Notes: generated from the sequence alone by a model not told the origin. A DNA stretch of 64,000 nucleotides from Mycolicibacterium stellerae (GCF_003719305.1 NZ_RARC01000019.1:57882-121881), one strand, 5' to 3'; positions 14,965 through 23,814 are shown, numbered from the stretch's first letter. A program made the numbers and translations.

Positions 14965-17900
14965 GTGTCCGAACCGTCCGTCGCGGAGTTGCGTAAGCGC
15001 CTCGACGAATTGACCATCCGTGACGCAGCGCGGCTCGGCAGACGCCTGAAGAACCTTCGCGGCGCGAAGCCGGACAAGCTGGCCCAGCTTGCCGAGCAGA
15101 TCACCGCGGGCCATGCGCTGGTCGCCACCCGACAAGCCGCGTTGCCGACGATCACCTATCCCGATCTGCCGGTAAGCGAGCGGCGGCACGAGATCGCCGA
15201 AGCGATCCGGACCCACCAAGTGGTCGTGGTGGCCGGCGAAACGGGCTCGGGCAAGACCACCCAGCTGCCCAAGATCTGCCTCGAGATCGGCCGCGGCATC
15301 CGCGGAACCATCGGACACACTCAACCGAGACGGCTGGCGGCACGTACGGTCGCTCAGCGCATCGCCGATGAGCTCGGCACCCCGCTGGGCGAAACCGTGG
15401 GCTACACAGTCCGGTTCACCGACCAGGTCAGCGACCGCACGCTGGTCAAGCTGATGACCGACGGCATCCTGCTCGCCGAGATCCAGCGTGACCGCCGCCT
15501 GCTCCGCTACGACACCCTCATCCTCGACGAGGCGCACGAGCGCAGCCTCAACGTCGACTTCCTGCTCGGCTATCTGCGTGAGCTGCTGCCGCGCCGTCCC
15601 GATCTCAAGGTGATCGTCACATCGGCGACCATCGAGCCGGAACGCTTCGCCGCGCATTTCAACGCTCCGATCATCGAGGTTTCCGGGCGTACTTACCCGA
15701 TCGAGATCCGTTACCGCCCATTGGAAGTCCCGGTCGCGTCATCAGACGATGACGACCCCGACGATCCCGACCGTGAAGTCGTGCGCACCGAAGTGCGCGA
15801 TCAGACCGAGGCCATCATCGATGCCGTGGGTGAACTCGAGATGGAACCGCCCGGCGACGTCCTGGTGTTCCTGTCGGGCGAGCGCGAGATCCGCGACACC
15901 GCAGAGGCGTTGCGTCATCTGAAGAACACCGAGGTGTTGCCCCTTTACGCGCGGCTTCCGACCGCCGAACAGCAGCGGATCTTCGCGCCCCACACCGGCC
16001 GCCGGGTCGTGCTCGCGACCAACGTCGCCGAGACGTCGTTGACCGTGCCGGGCATCCGGTATGTTGTCGACCCCGGCACCGCTCGAATTTCGCGGTACAG
16101 CCGCAGGACGAAGGTGCAGCGGCTGCCGATCGAGCCGATCTCGCAGGCCTCGGCGGCTCAGCGCGCCGGGCGCTCGGGACGCGTGGCGCCGGGTGTGTGC
16201 ATCCGGCTGTACTCCGAGGATGACTTCACGTCACGGCCGCGCTACACCGACCCTGAGATTCTGCGCACAAACCTCGCCGCGGTGATCCTGCAGATGGCGG
16301 CCCTTGCGCTCGGCGACATGGAGAGCTTCCCGTTCCTCGACCCGCCCGACCGGCGCAGCATTCGCGACGGTGTGCAACTGCTGCAGGAGCTCGGTGCTTT
16401 CGACAGCGACGGCGCGATCACCCCGGTCGGCCGCCGACTCGCACAGTTGCCCGTCGACCCACGCCTGGCCCGGATGATCCTGGCGGCCGACGCCGAAGGC
16501 TGCGTACGCGAAGTGCTCGTGCTCGCCGCGGCCCTTGCGATCCCGGACCCGCGTGAACGACCCGCCGACAAAGAGGAAGCGGCCCGGCAAAAACACGCGC
16601 GCTTCGCCGACGAGAACTCCGACTTCCTGTCCTACCTGAACTTGTGGCGTTATCTGCGGGATCAACGAAAAGAACGTTCCGGCAACTCATTCCGTCGTAT
16701 GTGTCGTGAGGAGTTCCTGCACTACCTACGCATCCGGGAGTGGCAGGATCTGGTCGGCCAACTGCGCAGCATCGCCCGCGACATGGGCATCCGGGAGCAG
16801 GACGAACCGGCAGACGCCGCGCGTGTGCATGCGGCGGTGACCGCAGGGCTCTTGTCGCACATCGGTCTGCGCGAAGGTGATACGCGCGACTTCCAGGGCG
16901 CACGCAACTCGAGGTTCGTGCTCGCGCCGGGATCGGTGCTGACGAAACGTCCGCCGCGTTGGATCGTCGTCGCCGACCTCGTCGAGACCAGCCGCCTGTA
17001 CGGACGGATCGCCGCACGCATCCAACCGGAGGAGGTCGAACGCATCGCGGCCCACCTGGTGGCGCGCACGTACAGCGAGCCGCACTGGGACGCCCAGCGG
17101 GCAGCCGTGATGGCCTATGAACGGGTGACGTTGTACGGCCTTCCGATCGTGGCCCGACGTCGCGTGGACTACGGGCCGATCGACCCGCAGCTGGCACGCG
17201 AACTATTCATCCGGCACGCCCTGGTCGAGGGGGAGTGGCAGACCCGCCACCATTTCTTCGGTGACAACGCAGCGCTGCGCGCCGAGGTCGAGGAGATGGA
17301 GGAACGCACCCGCCGCCGCGACCTGTTGGTCGATGACGACGACATCTACGCGTTCTACGACGCGCGTATCCCTTCGGATGTGCTGTCCGCACGGCATTTC
17401 GACGCGTGGTGGAAGAGGCAGCGGCACAAGACACCAAGCTTGCTGACGTTCACCCGCGACGACCTGCTGCGCATCGACGACACCGGCGACGCCGACCGGC
17501 CAGACATCTGGCAGACGGGTGATGTCGCGCTGCCGCTGACCTACCGATTCGAGCCAGGTGCCGTCGACGACGGTGTCACGGTGCACGTGCCGATCGATGT
17601 GCTCGCGCGCCTGGGTGGCGACGAGTTCGCGTGGCAGGTGCCCGCGCTGCGCGAGGAGCTGGTCACCGAGCTCATCCGTTCGCTGCCCAAGAACCTGCGC
17701 CGCAACTTCGTTCCCGCCCCCGACACCGCACGCGCGGTGATGGCCGGGATCGATCAGGGTGCAGAGCCGCTGCTGGATGCGCTTGCGCGTGAATTACGCC
17801 GCCGCACCGGCGTGTTGGTGCCGATCGACGCGTTCGACCTGGACAAGCTGCCTGCGCATCTGCGGGTGACGTTCACTATCGAGTCAGCGGACGGCGCGGA

Positions 17901-18861
17901 GGTCGCCAGGGGTAAAGACCTCACTGCGTTGCAGGACCGGCTCGCGACACCGGCTCAGAACGCCGTCGCGCACGCGGTCGGCGGCGAGCTGCAACGGACG
18001 GGACTTCGCACATGGCCCGAGGACCTCGACGAAATTCCCCGCGTCGTCGAGCGTACGGTCGGTGGGCGGACGGTTCGCGGCTTCCCTGCCTTCGACGACG
18101 CGGGCGCCGCCGTCGATCTGCGAGTGTTCGCGACATCGGCTGAGCAGGACCGGGCAATGGGGCCTGGGATGCGACGGTTGGTGCGCCTCAGCGTGCCGTC
18201 ACCCGTCAAAGCGGTTGAGCGACAGCTGGATCCGCGGAAGCGTCTGACACTCGGCGCGAATCCTGACGGCTCGCTGGCCGCTCTGCTCGACGACTGCGCC
18301 GACGCTGCAGCGGACACGCTGGTGGGCGCCCCGGTGTGGACAAGCGGTGAATTCGAGACCCTGCGCGCTCGGGTGGCGACGGATCTCCTTTCCACCACCA
18401 TCGATGTGGTGGGCCGCGTCGAAAAGGTGTTGTCCGCTGCACACGAAGTGCAACTGCAGCTGCCCGCCCAACCACCGCCCGCCCATGCCGACGCGATCGA
18501 CGATGTCCGCGCGCAACTGGACCGCCTGTTGCCTGCTGGGTTTGTCAGCACTGCCGGGCGCGCGCATCTCGCCGATCTCGCCCGCTACCTGACCGCCATC
18601 CACCGGCGCCTGGAAAGCCTGCCCCGCGGGGTCGAGGCCGACCGGCAGCGCATGGCCCGGGTGCACGCGGTCGAAGACGCCTACGACGAACTGGTTCGCG
18701 CATTGCCATCGGCGCGTCAGGAAGCAGACAGTGTCCGCGACATCGCCTGGCAGATCGAGGAGCTGCGGGTGAGCCTGTGGGCCCAGCAGCTCGGCACCCC
18801 ACGCCCGGTCAGCGAGAAGCGAATACGCCGGGCGATCGACGCCGTGCATGACCGCTTGTGA
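14965..18861 (+). CDS. hrpA: ATP-dependent RNA helicase HrpA
   Basis: 1298 aa DEAH-box helicase. Walker A GETGSGKT at about 91-98, DEAH at about 188-191, SATIEPERF (motif III), QRAGRSGR (motif VI) near 396-403, then HA2/ratchet and OB-like regions and the long DUF3418 C-terminus unique to HrpA. E. coli HrpA rescues collided or stalled ribosomes; the same role is likely here. The frame is open upstream, but GTG 14965 begins the family N-terminus (VSEPSVAELRKRLDEL) and lies 7 nt after TATCCT (14952-14957), a leaderless arrangement. Its last 53 nt overlap the convergent AraC-type gene. Confidence 0.96.
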   Translation: MSEPSVAELRKRLDELTIRDAARLGRRLKNLRGAKPDKLAQLAEQITAGHALVATRQAALPTITYPDLPVSERRHEIAEAIRTHQVVVVAGETGSGKTTQLPKICLEIGRGIRGTIGHTQPRRLAARTVAQRIADELGTPLGETVGYTVRFTDQVSDRTLVKLMTDGILLAEIQRDRRLLRYDTLILDEAHERSLNVDFLLGYLRELLPRRPDLKVIVTSATIEPERFAAHFNAPIIEVSGRTYPIEIRYRPLEVPVASSDDDDPDDPDREVVRTEVRDQTEAIIDAVGELEMEPPGDVLVFLSGEREIRDTAEALRHLKNTEVLPLYARLPTAEQQRIFAPHTGRRVVLATNVAETSLTVPGIRYVVDPGTARISRYSRRTKVQRLPIEPISQASAAQRAGRSGRVAPGVCIRLYSEDDFTSRPRYTDPEILRTNLAAVILQMAALALGDMESFPFLDPPDRRSIRDGVQLLQELGAFDSDGAITPVGRRLAQLPVDPRLARMILAADAEGCVREVLVLAAALAIPDPRERPADKEEAARQKHARFADENSDFLSYLNLWRYLRDQRKERSGNSFRRMCREEFLHYLRIREWQDLVGQLRSIARDMGIREQDEPADAARVHAAVTAGLLSHIGLREGDTRDFQGARNSRFVLAPGSVLTKRPPRWIVVADLVETSRLYGRIAARIQPEEVERIAAHLVARTYSEPHWDAQRAAVMAYERVTLYGLPIVARRRVDYGPIDPQLARELFIRHALVEGEWQTRHHFFGDNAALRAEVEEMEERTRRRDLLVDDDDIYAFYDARIPSDVLSARHFDAWWKRQRHKTPSLLTFTRDDLLRIDDTGDADRPDIWQTGDVALPLTYRFEPGAVDDGVTVHVPIDVLARLGGDEFAWQVPALREELVTELIRSLPKNLRRNFVPAPDTARAVMAGIDQGAEPLLDALARELRRRTGVLVPIDAFDLDKLPAHLRVTFTIESADGAEVARGKDLTALQDRLATPAQNAVAHAVGGELQRTGLRTWPEDLDEIPRVVERTVGGRTVRGFPAFDDAGAAVDLRVFATSAEQDRAMGPGMRRLVRLSVPSPVKAVERQLDPRKRLTLGANPDGSLAALLDDCADAAADTLVGAPVWTSGEFETLRARVATDLLSTTIDVVGRVEKVLSAAHEVQLQLPAQPPPAHADAIDDVRAQLDRLLPAGFVSTAGRAHLADLARYLTAIHRRLESLPRGVEADRQRMARVHAVEDAYDELVRALPSARQEADSVRDIAWQIEELRVSLWAQQLGTPRPVSEKRIRRAIDAVHDRL

Positions 18862-19831
18862 GCAGCGTGTCGTCCAGCGTGCGTTGACGGAATGTGTTGC
18901 GATAGCTTTGCGGCGCAACGCCACTGAGCCGGCGAAACTGTTCGCGGAAGTTGGCCGCGGAGGTGAATCCGACATCACGGCCAATCCGTTCGACGCCGTG
19001 GGTGGTGCGTTCCAGCAGTTCTTGCGCGTGGCGGACGCGCACTCCGGTGACCCACTGCATCGGCGTCTGGCCGGTTTCTGCCTGAAAGTGCCGGTTGAGA
19101 GTGCGTACGCTCATCGCGGCATGTTCTGCTATGTCGGCCAGGGTCAGCTCGCGATGCGAATTCTGTTCGATCCAGGCCAGCACGGAATCCAGCTCGGTTT
19201 GTTCCCCAATGATGGTGATGGGTAACCGGTTTCGGACGATGAACTGTGCCTGACCGCCGCTGCGGTGAAGTGGTGCGACGGCGAGCTTGGCTGCGGTGGC
19301 TGCGGTGGCTGCGCCGTGGTCACGTTGAACCATGTACAGACACAGATCGAGGCCGGCGGAGGCGCCTGCCGAGGTCAAGATCTGGCCTTCGTCGACATAG
19401 AGGACGTCGGGATCCAGGCGAACGGCTGGATAGGCGGCGCGGAAGAGGTCGGCCGCGAACCAATGCGTGGTTGCCCGCTTTCCGTCGAGCAGTCCCGCGG
19501 CGGCAAGCGTGAACGCGCCGGTGCAGATTGACGCGATCCGAGTCCCCGCGGTGTACGCCGAGCGCAGGGCGGCGATCAGGTCGCCCGGCGCCGCCGCGGC
19601 GACGTCGTTGCTGCCGGGCACGATGATGGTGTCCGCGTCGGCGAGTGCCTCCAGACCGTGATCGGTGCCGATGCGTACCCGTCCCGCGGCGATCACCGGT
19701 TCGGTACCGCACACCTGCACGCGATATCCGTTTTCGCCATTGGACAGCGGGACTCGCGCGAACACTTCGACGGCGAGGGCGAGGTCGTATGCGATCACGT
19801 CGGGGAAAGCGACGACGGCAACGCTGCCCAT
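18809..19831 (-). CDS. GlxA-family transcriptional regulator (DJ-1/PfpI + AraC HTH)
   Basis: About 340 aa from ATG 19831. N-terminal DJ-1-like amidotransferase fold (SVAVVAFPDVIAYDLALAVE; nucleophile elbow SICTGAFTLAAAGLLDG, Cys retained) and C-terminal AraC double HTH (LTLADIAEHAAMSVRTLNRH, GVERIGRDVGFTSAANFREQ). GlxA-type regulators sense small metabolites through the DJ-1 domain. It follows three genes on the same strand that include an enzyme-type DJ-1 protein and an HD hydratase-like protein, so it may control that operon. C-terminus overlaps hrpA's 3' end. Confidence 0.92.
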   Translation of the reverse strand: MGSVAVVAFPDVIAYDLALAVEVFARVPLSNGENGYRVQVCGTEPVIAAGRVRIGTDHGLEALADADTIIVPGSNDVAAAAPGDLIAALRSAYTAGTRIASICTGAFTLAAAGLLDGKRATTHWFAADLFRAAYPAVRLDPDVLYVDEGQILTSAGASAGLDLCLYMVQRDHGAATAATAAKLAVAPLHRSGGQAQFIVRNRLPITIIGEQTELDSVLAWIEQNSHRELTLADIAEHAAMSVRTLNRHFQAETGQTPMQWVTGVRVRHAQELLERTTHGVERIGRDVGFTSAANFREQFRRLSGVAPQSYRNTFRQRTLDDTLLTSGHARRRSPGVFASR

Positions 19832-19919
19832 GAGCGCACCATAGCAGCGGTTTGGCGCGATCATCTCAGACCGCTGGAATCTTGCCAGCCCCGTCGTCGC
19901 ACCGGCGTGCGACAGATCC

Positions 19920-20231
19920 TCAGGCGCGCCGCACCCCGGAGACCGCTGACCGCGGCAGCCGTCCCGCGCGCGAGTGACCGCCCAACCGATCACCATCGAC
20001 GACCACGTCGAACTCGAGCTTCAGCCGCATCGGTTTGGTCACCGTCTGCCGCCAGCTGACCCGTTGCCCGTCCGTGTCGTCGGTGAGCACGATGTCGGTC
20101 AGCGGCACGGTCTCGGACTTGCCCGCTGCGCTGCCGGTGATCCGGCCGTCGCGCTCTTTGAAGCTGTAGACGATGTACAGCGATCCGACCGGCGTCTTGA
20201 TGCTGACGTCCCAGTCGCCGAAGATGCTCAT
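19920..20231 (-). CDS. Small conserved hypothetical (beta-rich)
   Basis: 103 aa starting MSIFGDWDVSIKTPVGSLYI. Alternating polar/hydrophobic strands (VYSFKERDGRITGSAAGKSE, then DIVLTDDTDGQRVSWRQTV) suggest a small beta-barrel of lipocalin/NTF2 type, a ligand-binding style fold. I do not recognise a named family. It begins 2 nt after the DJ-1 gene stop and is read in the same operon, so it probably works with those enzymes. Confidence 0.75.
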   Translation of the reverse strand: MSIFGDWDVSIKTPVGSLYIVYSFKERDGRITGSAAGKSETVPLTDIVLTDDTDGQRVSWRQTVTKPMRLKLEFDVVVDGDRLGGHSRAGRLPRSAVSGVRRA

Positions 20232-20233
20232 CG

Positions 20234-20890
20234 TCAGACCGCTTTCGGTAGCGGGCCGGTGTTCGTCCACACCGTCCCGCGGCGCTCGTAGGCGAACAGC
20301 TCCTCGACGGCAAGTGCGATACGCGGGCCGAAACTTCGGTTCAGCAGATGCAGCGCAAGGTCCAAACCGGATGTCACGCCGCCTGCGGTGACGAGGTCTC
20401 CGTCGTCGACGACCCTGGCCCGCACGGGGATTGCGCCCGTCGCCTCGAGTACGTCGACGCCGAGATGGTGAGTGTTGGCGTGACGGCCGTCCAGCAGGCC
20501 GGCCATCGCCAACGCGAGCGATCCACCGCACACAGTGGCCACCGTGACCTCCGGGTTATTCAGCGCTTGACGCATCAACGGCACCGCCTCGGTCTCACCG
20601 AATCGGGCGAGAAGCACGGGGATCGTCTCCACACCGTCGTCGGGATCCCCTTCAATCGGGCCTGACGCGCCTGGCACGATCACGTAACCCGGATTGGCCG
20701 GATCGAGCTGCGCGGTGGCCCGCAGCGACAGCCCGCGGGATCCGCTGACGACGACGCGTGGGCCCTCGGCGGACACGAGCTCGACGTCGAACTCACCACC
20801 GACGGCGTCGCTGCCCGCGACGAGAACCTCGAACGGGGCGATGACATCGAGGGGGTCGAACCCGTCGAACAGCACGATCTGAACATGCAT
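20234..20890 (-). CDS. DJ-1/PfpI-family protein (isonitrile hydratase-like)
   Basis: 218 aa. DJ-1 superfamily: start MHVQIVLFDGFDPLDVIAPF, nucleophile elbow TVCGGSLALAMAGLLDGRHA with Cys, then THHLGVDVLEA and VTAGGVTSGLDLALHLL. That layout (no HTH, Cys in VCGGS, TAGGVTSGLD) is like isonitrile hydratase InhA and related enzymes rather than chaperone/deglycase DJ-1. It is between an HD cyanamide hydratase-like gene (4 nt upstream) and a small beta-rich protein, so a role in hydrating C-N triple-bond compounds is a reasonable but unproven inference. Confidence 0.85.
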   Translation of the reverse strand: MHVQIVLFDGFDPLDVIAPFEVLVAGSDAVGGEFDVELVSAEGPRVVVSGSRGLSLRATAQLDPANPGYVIVPGASGPIEGDPDDGVETIPVLLARFGETEAVPLMRQALNNPEVTVATVCGGSLALAMAGLLDGRHANTHHLGVDVLEATGAIPVRARVVDDGDLVTAGGVTSGLDLALHLLNRSFGPRIALAVEELFAYERRGTVWTNTGPLPKAV

Positions 20891-20894
20891 GTCG

Positions 20895-21593
20895 CTAGCC
20901 CACCCACGGCAGGGCTTGATCGCCCCAGCCCGAGTTCTCCACCACGTCGAAGAAGGTGATCGAGGTCCGGTTGATCAACTCGTGTAGGTGGGCGGGCAAC
21001 GTAAACGGGGGACCCTTCATCGGGTTGGCTTGTACATCGCGGGCGATGGCGCCCGCGAGTGCATAGCCCACATCGTGGCGCGGCCACGCATCGAGTACCT
21101 GCTCGACGAAACCGGGTGTGAGCAGCTCCCTCCCGGTACCGGCGATGTCCAGGGAGATCCCGAAATGAGAGACGGCCTGTTCGGCGCCGAACCGGTCCGC
21201 CAGGCCAACGCTGCTATGCAACGCAATCGACTGCCACACCGTGGTGACCCGTTCATCGTCGAGTCCCTGCTCACGAAGGAAGCGCACCGCAGCGTCGGCC
21301 CCGTCGACCTCGAATCGCTGGTCGCCGCCGCCGTATTCGGTCACGCCAAGGTCATGCAGGATGCACGCGAGGAACACCGGTTCGTCGTCATAGTCGACGT
21401 CGCTGCGCAGTCCCTTGGCGGCCGCAAGTTCGCGCGCGAAGAGATAGCTACGGACACAGTGGTTTGCGAGAAACGCGGGGGAGACATCGAAGAGTAATCG
21501 CAGTGCTGCTGAACAGATGACGGAATCCGGAAGCCCCCAACGGGCCGAATCGCTGACGTCGCTGGTCCTCGGGACGTGTTGCTGGTTGCTCAC
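20895..21593 (-). CDS. HD-domain protein (cyanamide hydratase-like)
   Basis: 232 aa. HD metal-site residues are visible: His in NHCVRSYLFARELAA, HD in CILHDLGVTEYGG, and a later His in WQSIALHSSVGLAD; the spacing and the LADRFGAEQAVSHFGISLD segment match the cyanamide hydratase-like/HD branch. Such enzymes hydrate cyanamide to urea or act on other small amides and nitriles. First gene of a compact minus-strand operon with the DJ-1 protein, small hypothetical and GlxA regulator. TetR/GlxA sites were not identified upstream. Confidence 0.82.
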   Translation of the reverse strand: MSNQQHVPRTSDVSDSARWGLPDSVICSAALRLLFDVSPAFLANHCVRSYLFARELAAAKGLRSDVDYDDEPVFLACILHDLGVTEYGGGDQRFEVDGADAAVRFLREQGLDDERVTTVWQSIALHSSVGLADRFGAEQAVSHFGISLDIAGTGRELLTPGFVEQVLDAWPRHDVGYALAGAIARDVQANPMKGPPFTLPAHLHELINRTSITFFDVVENSGWGDQALPWVG

Positions 21594-21710
21594 TGTGCCA
21601 CAGTGCCCAACCGCATTCGTCCACGACAGTGGCTAGATAGCCATCCACCGCCAGGATTTGGACAAGCGCGCAGTGCGCGGTGACAGACCCACCTGGGGCA
21701 GCCCGGTGTG

Positions 21711-21728
21711 GTTTTTGGGATCGGTAGC
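21711..21728 (+). promoter_or_regulatory. Shared 18-bp upstream element, copy 2
   Basis: GTTTTTGGGATCGGTAGC, identical to the other two copies. TACTTG begins 15 nt downstream (21744), the same distance as in copy 3, and the ATG of the secreted-protein gene starts 66 nt after the element, again the same as copy 3. Confidence 0.8.
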
Positions 21729-21794
21729 CCGACGGCGCTTGTCTACTTGGCCCATGTGGGTTACGCCCACGCCGCCTGAGACGAAAGACATGAC

Positions 21795-22211
21795 ATGAAC
21801 ACCAATCGCAACCGCAAGCGCGTCCTCGCCGGGGCGCTGCTGTCGGCCGGACTCGCACTCGCGGGCGCGGGCTTGGCCGAAGGCACCGCGCAGGCACTGC
21901 CTGGCGGTCCCGCACCGCTGAGTGCATGGCCCGGATGCCCTGAGGAAAACCCATCTGGCCCGTGCCACTGGTGCCCGGGAGATCCGCCGGTGCAGACCGG
22001 AAATCTCCGGGTGTACCCGGTGGTCTGGGACAACAACGTCTGCCACACCTATTGGTACGTGTATAGCGGGCAGGGCAACGTGGCGCACAACATCTTCGAG
22101 GGAGAGACGCCGCCGGCACCGCCGCCGCCGCCGCCGAACCTGACACCCCCCCTTCCCCCGGGATGGTGCTGGTCACTGTTCATTCCGACGACCAGCTGCC
22201 CGAACGGCTGA
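21795..22211 (+). CDS. WCPG-family secreted protein, paralogue 2
   Basis: 138 aa. Signal peptide MNTNRNRKR + hydrophobic core, cleavage after GTAQA. Mature part: GPCHWCPGDPPVQTG, then VVWDNNVCHTYWYVYSGQGN, an uninterrupted poly-Pro segment, and a C-terminal GWCWSLFIPTTSC, giving Cys in WCPG, in NxCH and a C-terminal pair. Same architecture as the gene at 23371 and the frameshifted gene at 14615. Function unknown; extracellular or wall-bound, probably disulfide-linked. Preceded by the shared 18-bp element and the ribosome-site-like ACGAAAGAC. Confidence 0.8.
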   Translation: MNTNRNRKRVLAGALLSAGLALAGAGLAEGTAQALPGGPAPLSAWPGCPEENPSGPCHWCPGDPPVQTGNLRVYPVVWDNNVCHTYWYVYSGQGNVAHNIFEGETPPAPPPPPPNLTPPLPPGWCWSLFIPTTSCPNG

Positions 22212-22253
22212 GGTGTAAGCGCGCGACCTACCTGCACCGGATACGATCGCCGG

Positions 22254-22547
22254 GTGTTTCGAATCGATGGGATAGACGGCGAAAGCATTGTCGTTGACGG
22301 CAACTGGGTGGAGAAGCTGCGGACGAACACCTCGCGGGGTCGAAATCCCGCAGACCGGTACTCCGGGACCCAGATCAACGAATTCAGTCGACGCAAGAAG
22401 TTGTTCGGCGGCGAGAAGGAGCAGCTGCTTCAGGTGATCGTCAACGTCGGCACCTTCTATTCACTGAACGTGCCTGCGGAGCGACGCGCCGAAGTGGACG
22501 CGCTCGTCGCCGAGCTGGAAAAGGCCAAGGCCCGGGCATCCTCGTAG
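22254..22547 (+). CDS. Small conserved hypothetical
   Basis: 97 aa, cytoplasmic, no motif I recognise. It starts GTG (VFRIDGIDGESIVVDGNWVE), has a charged centre (NPADRYSGTQINEFSRRKKL) and a helical C-terminus with RRAEVDALVAELEKAKARA, a coiled-coil-like tail. The beta-hairpin start followed by a helix recalls the N-terminal halves of SHOCT/DUF4429 proteins, but the SHOCT tail is absent here; a SHOCT fragment is encoded on the other strand 450 nt away. Codon use is host-like. Confidence 0.65.
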   Translation: MFRIDGIDGESIVVDGNWVEKLRTNTSRGRNPADRYSGTQINEFSRRKKLFGGEKEQLLQVIVNVGTFYSLNVPAERRAEVDALVAELEKAKARASS

Positions 22548-22653
22548 GGGACTTCTGGGGCAGTGCGAGGTACGCGCAGGGTGGCGTCGGCCGATGCATA
22601 ATCGCTAGGGCGCAACGCCACCACTCTGCTAACAGCGACGCGAGGGAAATCCA

Positions 22654-22974
22654 TTGTCCGAAACGAAGATCACGGTCATCTACGACAACCCCATTGATCC
22701 CGACGCCTTCGAAGCTGCCTACGAGTCGGAACAGCTGGAGGCCGCTCGCCGGATACCGGGGCACATCCGGTTTGAGACGTCCAAGGTGTGGCCGAAGGAA
22801 GACGGAAGCCCGACGCCTGCCTATCGTTCGATCGACCTCTACTACCCGGATTACGCGTCTGCCAGCGACGCGGTGACCACACCGGAGGCGGGTGCGTTTT
22901 TCGAGGCCATGGCGCGATTGTCGACGGGTGGCGTGCGCGTGTTGTTCTCCGACATCGAGGTACCTCAGCGCTGA
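22654..22974 (+). CDS. EthD-domain protein
   Basis: 106 aa ferredoxin-like EthD/dabB-type domain: ITVIYDNPIDPDAFEAAYES, then the conserved IPGHIRFETSKVWPKEDG and YRSIDLYYPDYASASDAV. EthD proteins accompany P450 or ring-modifying enzymes; stand-alone copies act as small decarboxylases or stabilising partners. The start is TTG 22654 (reading LSETKIT); no ATG or GTG is in frame nearby. No catabolic enzyme gene adjoins it here. Confidence 0.8.
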   Translation: MSETKITVIYDNPIDPDAFEAAYESEQLEAARRIPGHIRFETSKVWPKEDGSPTPAYRSIDLYYPDYASASDAVTTPEAGAFFEAMARLSTGGVRVLFSDIEVPQR

Positions 22975-22987
22975 GGAGGACACGGCG

Positions 22988-23275
22988 TTAGATCTTGTCG
23001 ATGATCTGACCGCGCTTGGCGGCGTATTCGGCCTCCGAGATCACACCGGCGCAGCGCAGGCCCTCCAACTCCTGCAGGCGCTCGGCGATCGGCTTGGGCG
23101 CTAGACGTGCTCCGCATGTTCGAGCACCTGTAGCGCTTCGCGTATCGGCGCCTCGAGCTTCTGGTACGCCAACGCCTTGAGCGCCCTCGAGCTGAACTCA
23201 TACTGGCTCAGCATCCAACCGATCAGGTCATGCTGGGTGAGGGGTTTGCCCGGTATTGACCTCAACGGATCTTGC
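22988..23275 (-). pseudogene. SHOCT-domain gene remnant (two frames)
   Basis: The minus strand ends with IAERLQELEGLRCAGVISEA then EYAAKRGQIIDKI and a stop, a textbook SHOCT C-terminal motif, but it has no start of its own. The adjoining upstream minus frame reads LIGWMLSQYEFSSRALKAL to LQVLEHAEHV and stops at 23101, exactly where the SHOCT frame takes over. Upstream it runs into the shared 18-bp element of the secreted-protein gene. I read it as a truncated, frameshifted gene; alternatively two tails of different genes. Confidence 0.5.
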
Positions 23276-23286
23276 CAGGAGGCATT

Positions 23287-23304
23287 GTTTTTGGGATCGG
23301 TAGC
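23287..23304 (+). promoter_or_regulatory. Shared 18-bp upstream element, copy 3
   Basis: GTTTTTGGGATCGGTAGC with TACTTG 15 nt downstream and the ATG 66 nt downstream, matching copy 2 in both spacings. Sequence outside the element and the TACTTG box differs between copies, so conservation is local. Confidence 0.8.
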
Positions 23305-23370
23305 CGACCACGCCGGCTGTACTTGACGCACCGGCATCGCCAGTGGGCGGCGCCCAACGAAAGGAATCGA

Positions 23371-23814
23371 ATGAGCCGATTTTCGCGGTTCGCGACGTCA
23401 GTCGTCGTGTCTGGCGCCGTGGCGGTAACCGGTCTGACATTGGGTGCGGGCATCTCCCACGCCGAGGGGCCCAGCTACAACGGCGGCAACTGCCCCGGCG
23501 GCATGACCTGTACCCACTGGTGTCCCGGCGACCCTGCCATACCCGGAAGCCAAGTGCTGAGCTGGGACTGGAACATCTGCCACGACTGGTACTGGAATTC
23601 AGAGGGCATCGTCGACGTGAGCACCAGCACCATTTACCCGTGGTCGGGCGTACCCCATCAGGTCGCACCACCTCCGCCGGTCGCTCCTGCGCCCCCGCCG
23701 GAGCCGCTGCCGCCGGGCACCCCGTTCTGCAGCCCGCGCGGTGCTTTGATCATCATCCCGCCGATCTGCGACGAGATCGGCGTTGACCTCCCGCCTGGCT
23801 CGGTACGCCACTAG
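23371..23814 (+). CDS. WCPG-family secreted protein, paralogue 3
   Basis: 147 aa from ATG 23371 (AAGGA at 23361-23365). Signal peptide ends GISHA. Mature part: GNCPGGMTCTHWCPGDPAIP, then LSWDWNICHDWYWNSEG, a Pro-rich linker and C-terminal TPFCSPRG...PPICDEIG. The WCPGDP and WDxNxCHxWY blocks align with paralogue 2 without gaps inside either block. Two extra Cys (NCPGGMTC) are unique to this copy. Extracellular, function unknown. The frame is open further upstream through the shared element, but that extension has no family support. Ends 4 nt inside the convergent gene. Confidence 0.82.
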   Translation: MSRFSRFATSVVVSGAVAVTGLTLGAGISHAEGPSYNGGNCPGGMTCTHWCPGDPAIPGSQVLSWDWNICHDWYWNSEGIVDVSTSTIYPWSGVPHQVAPPPPVAPAPPPEPLPPGTPFCSPRGALIIIPPICDEIGVDLPPGSVRH

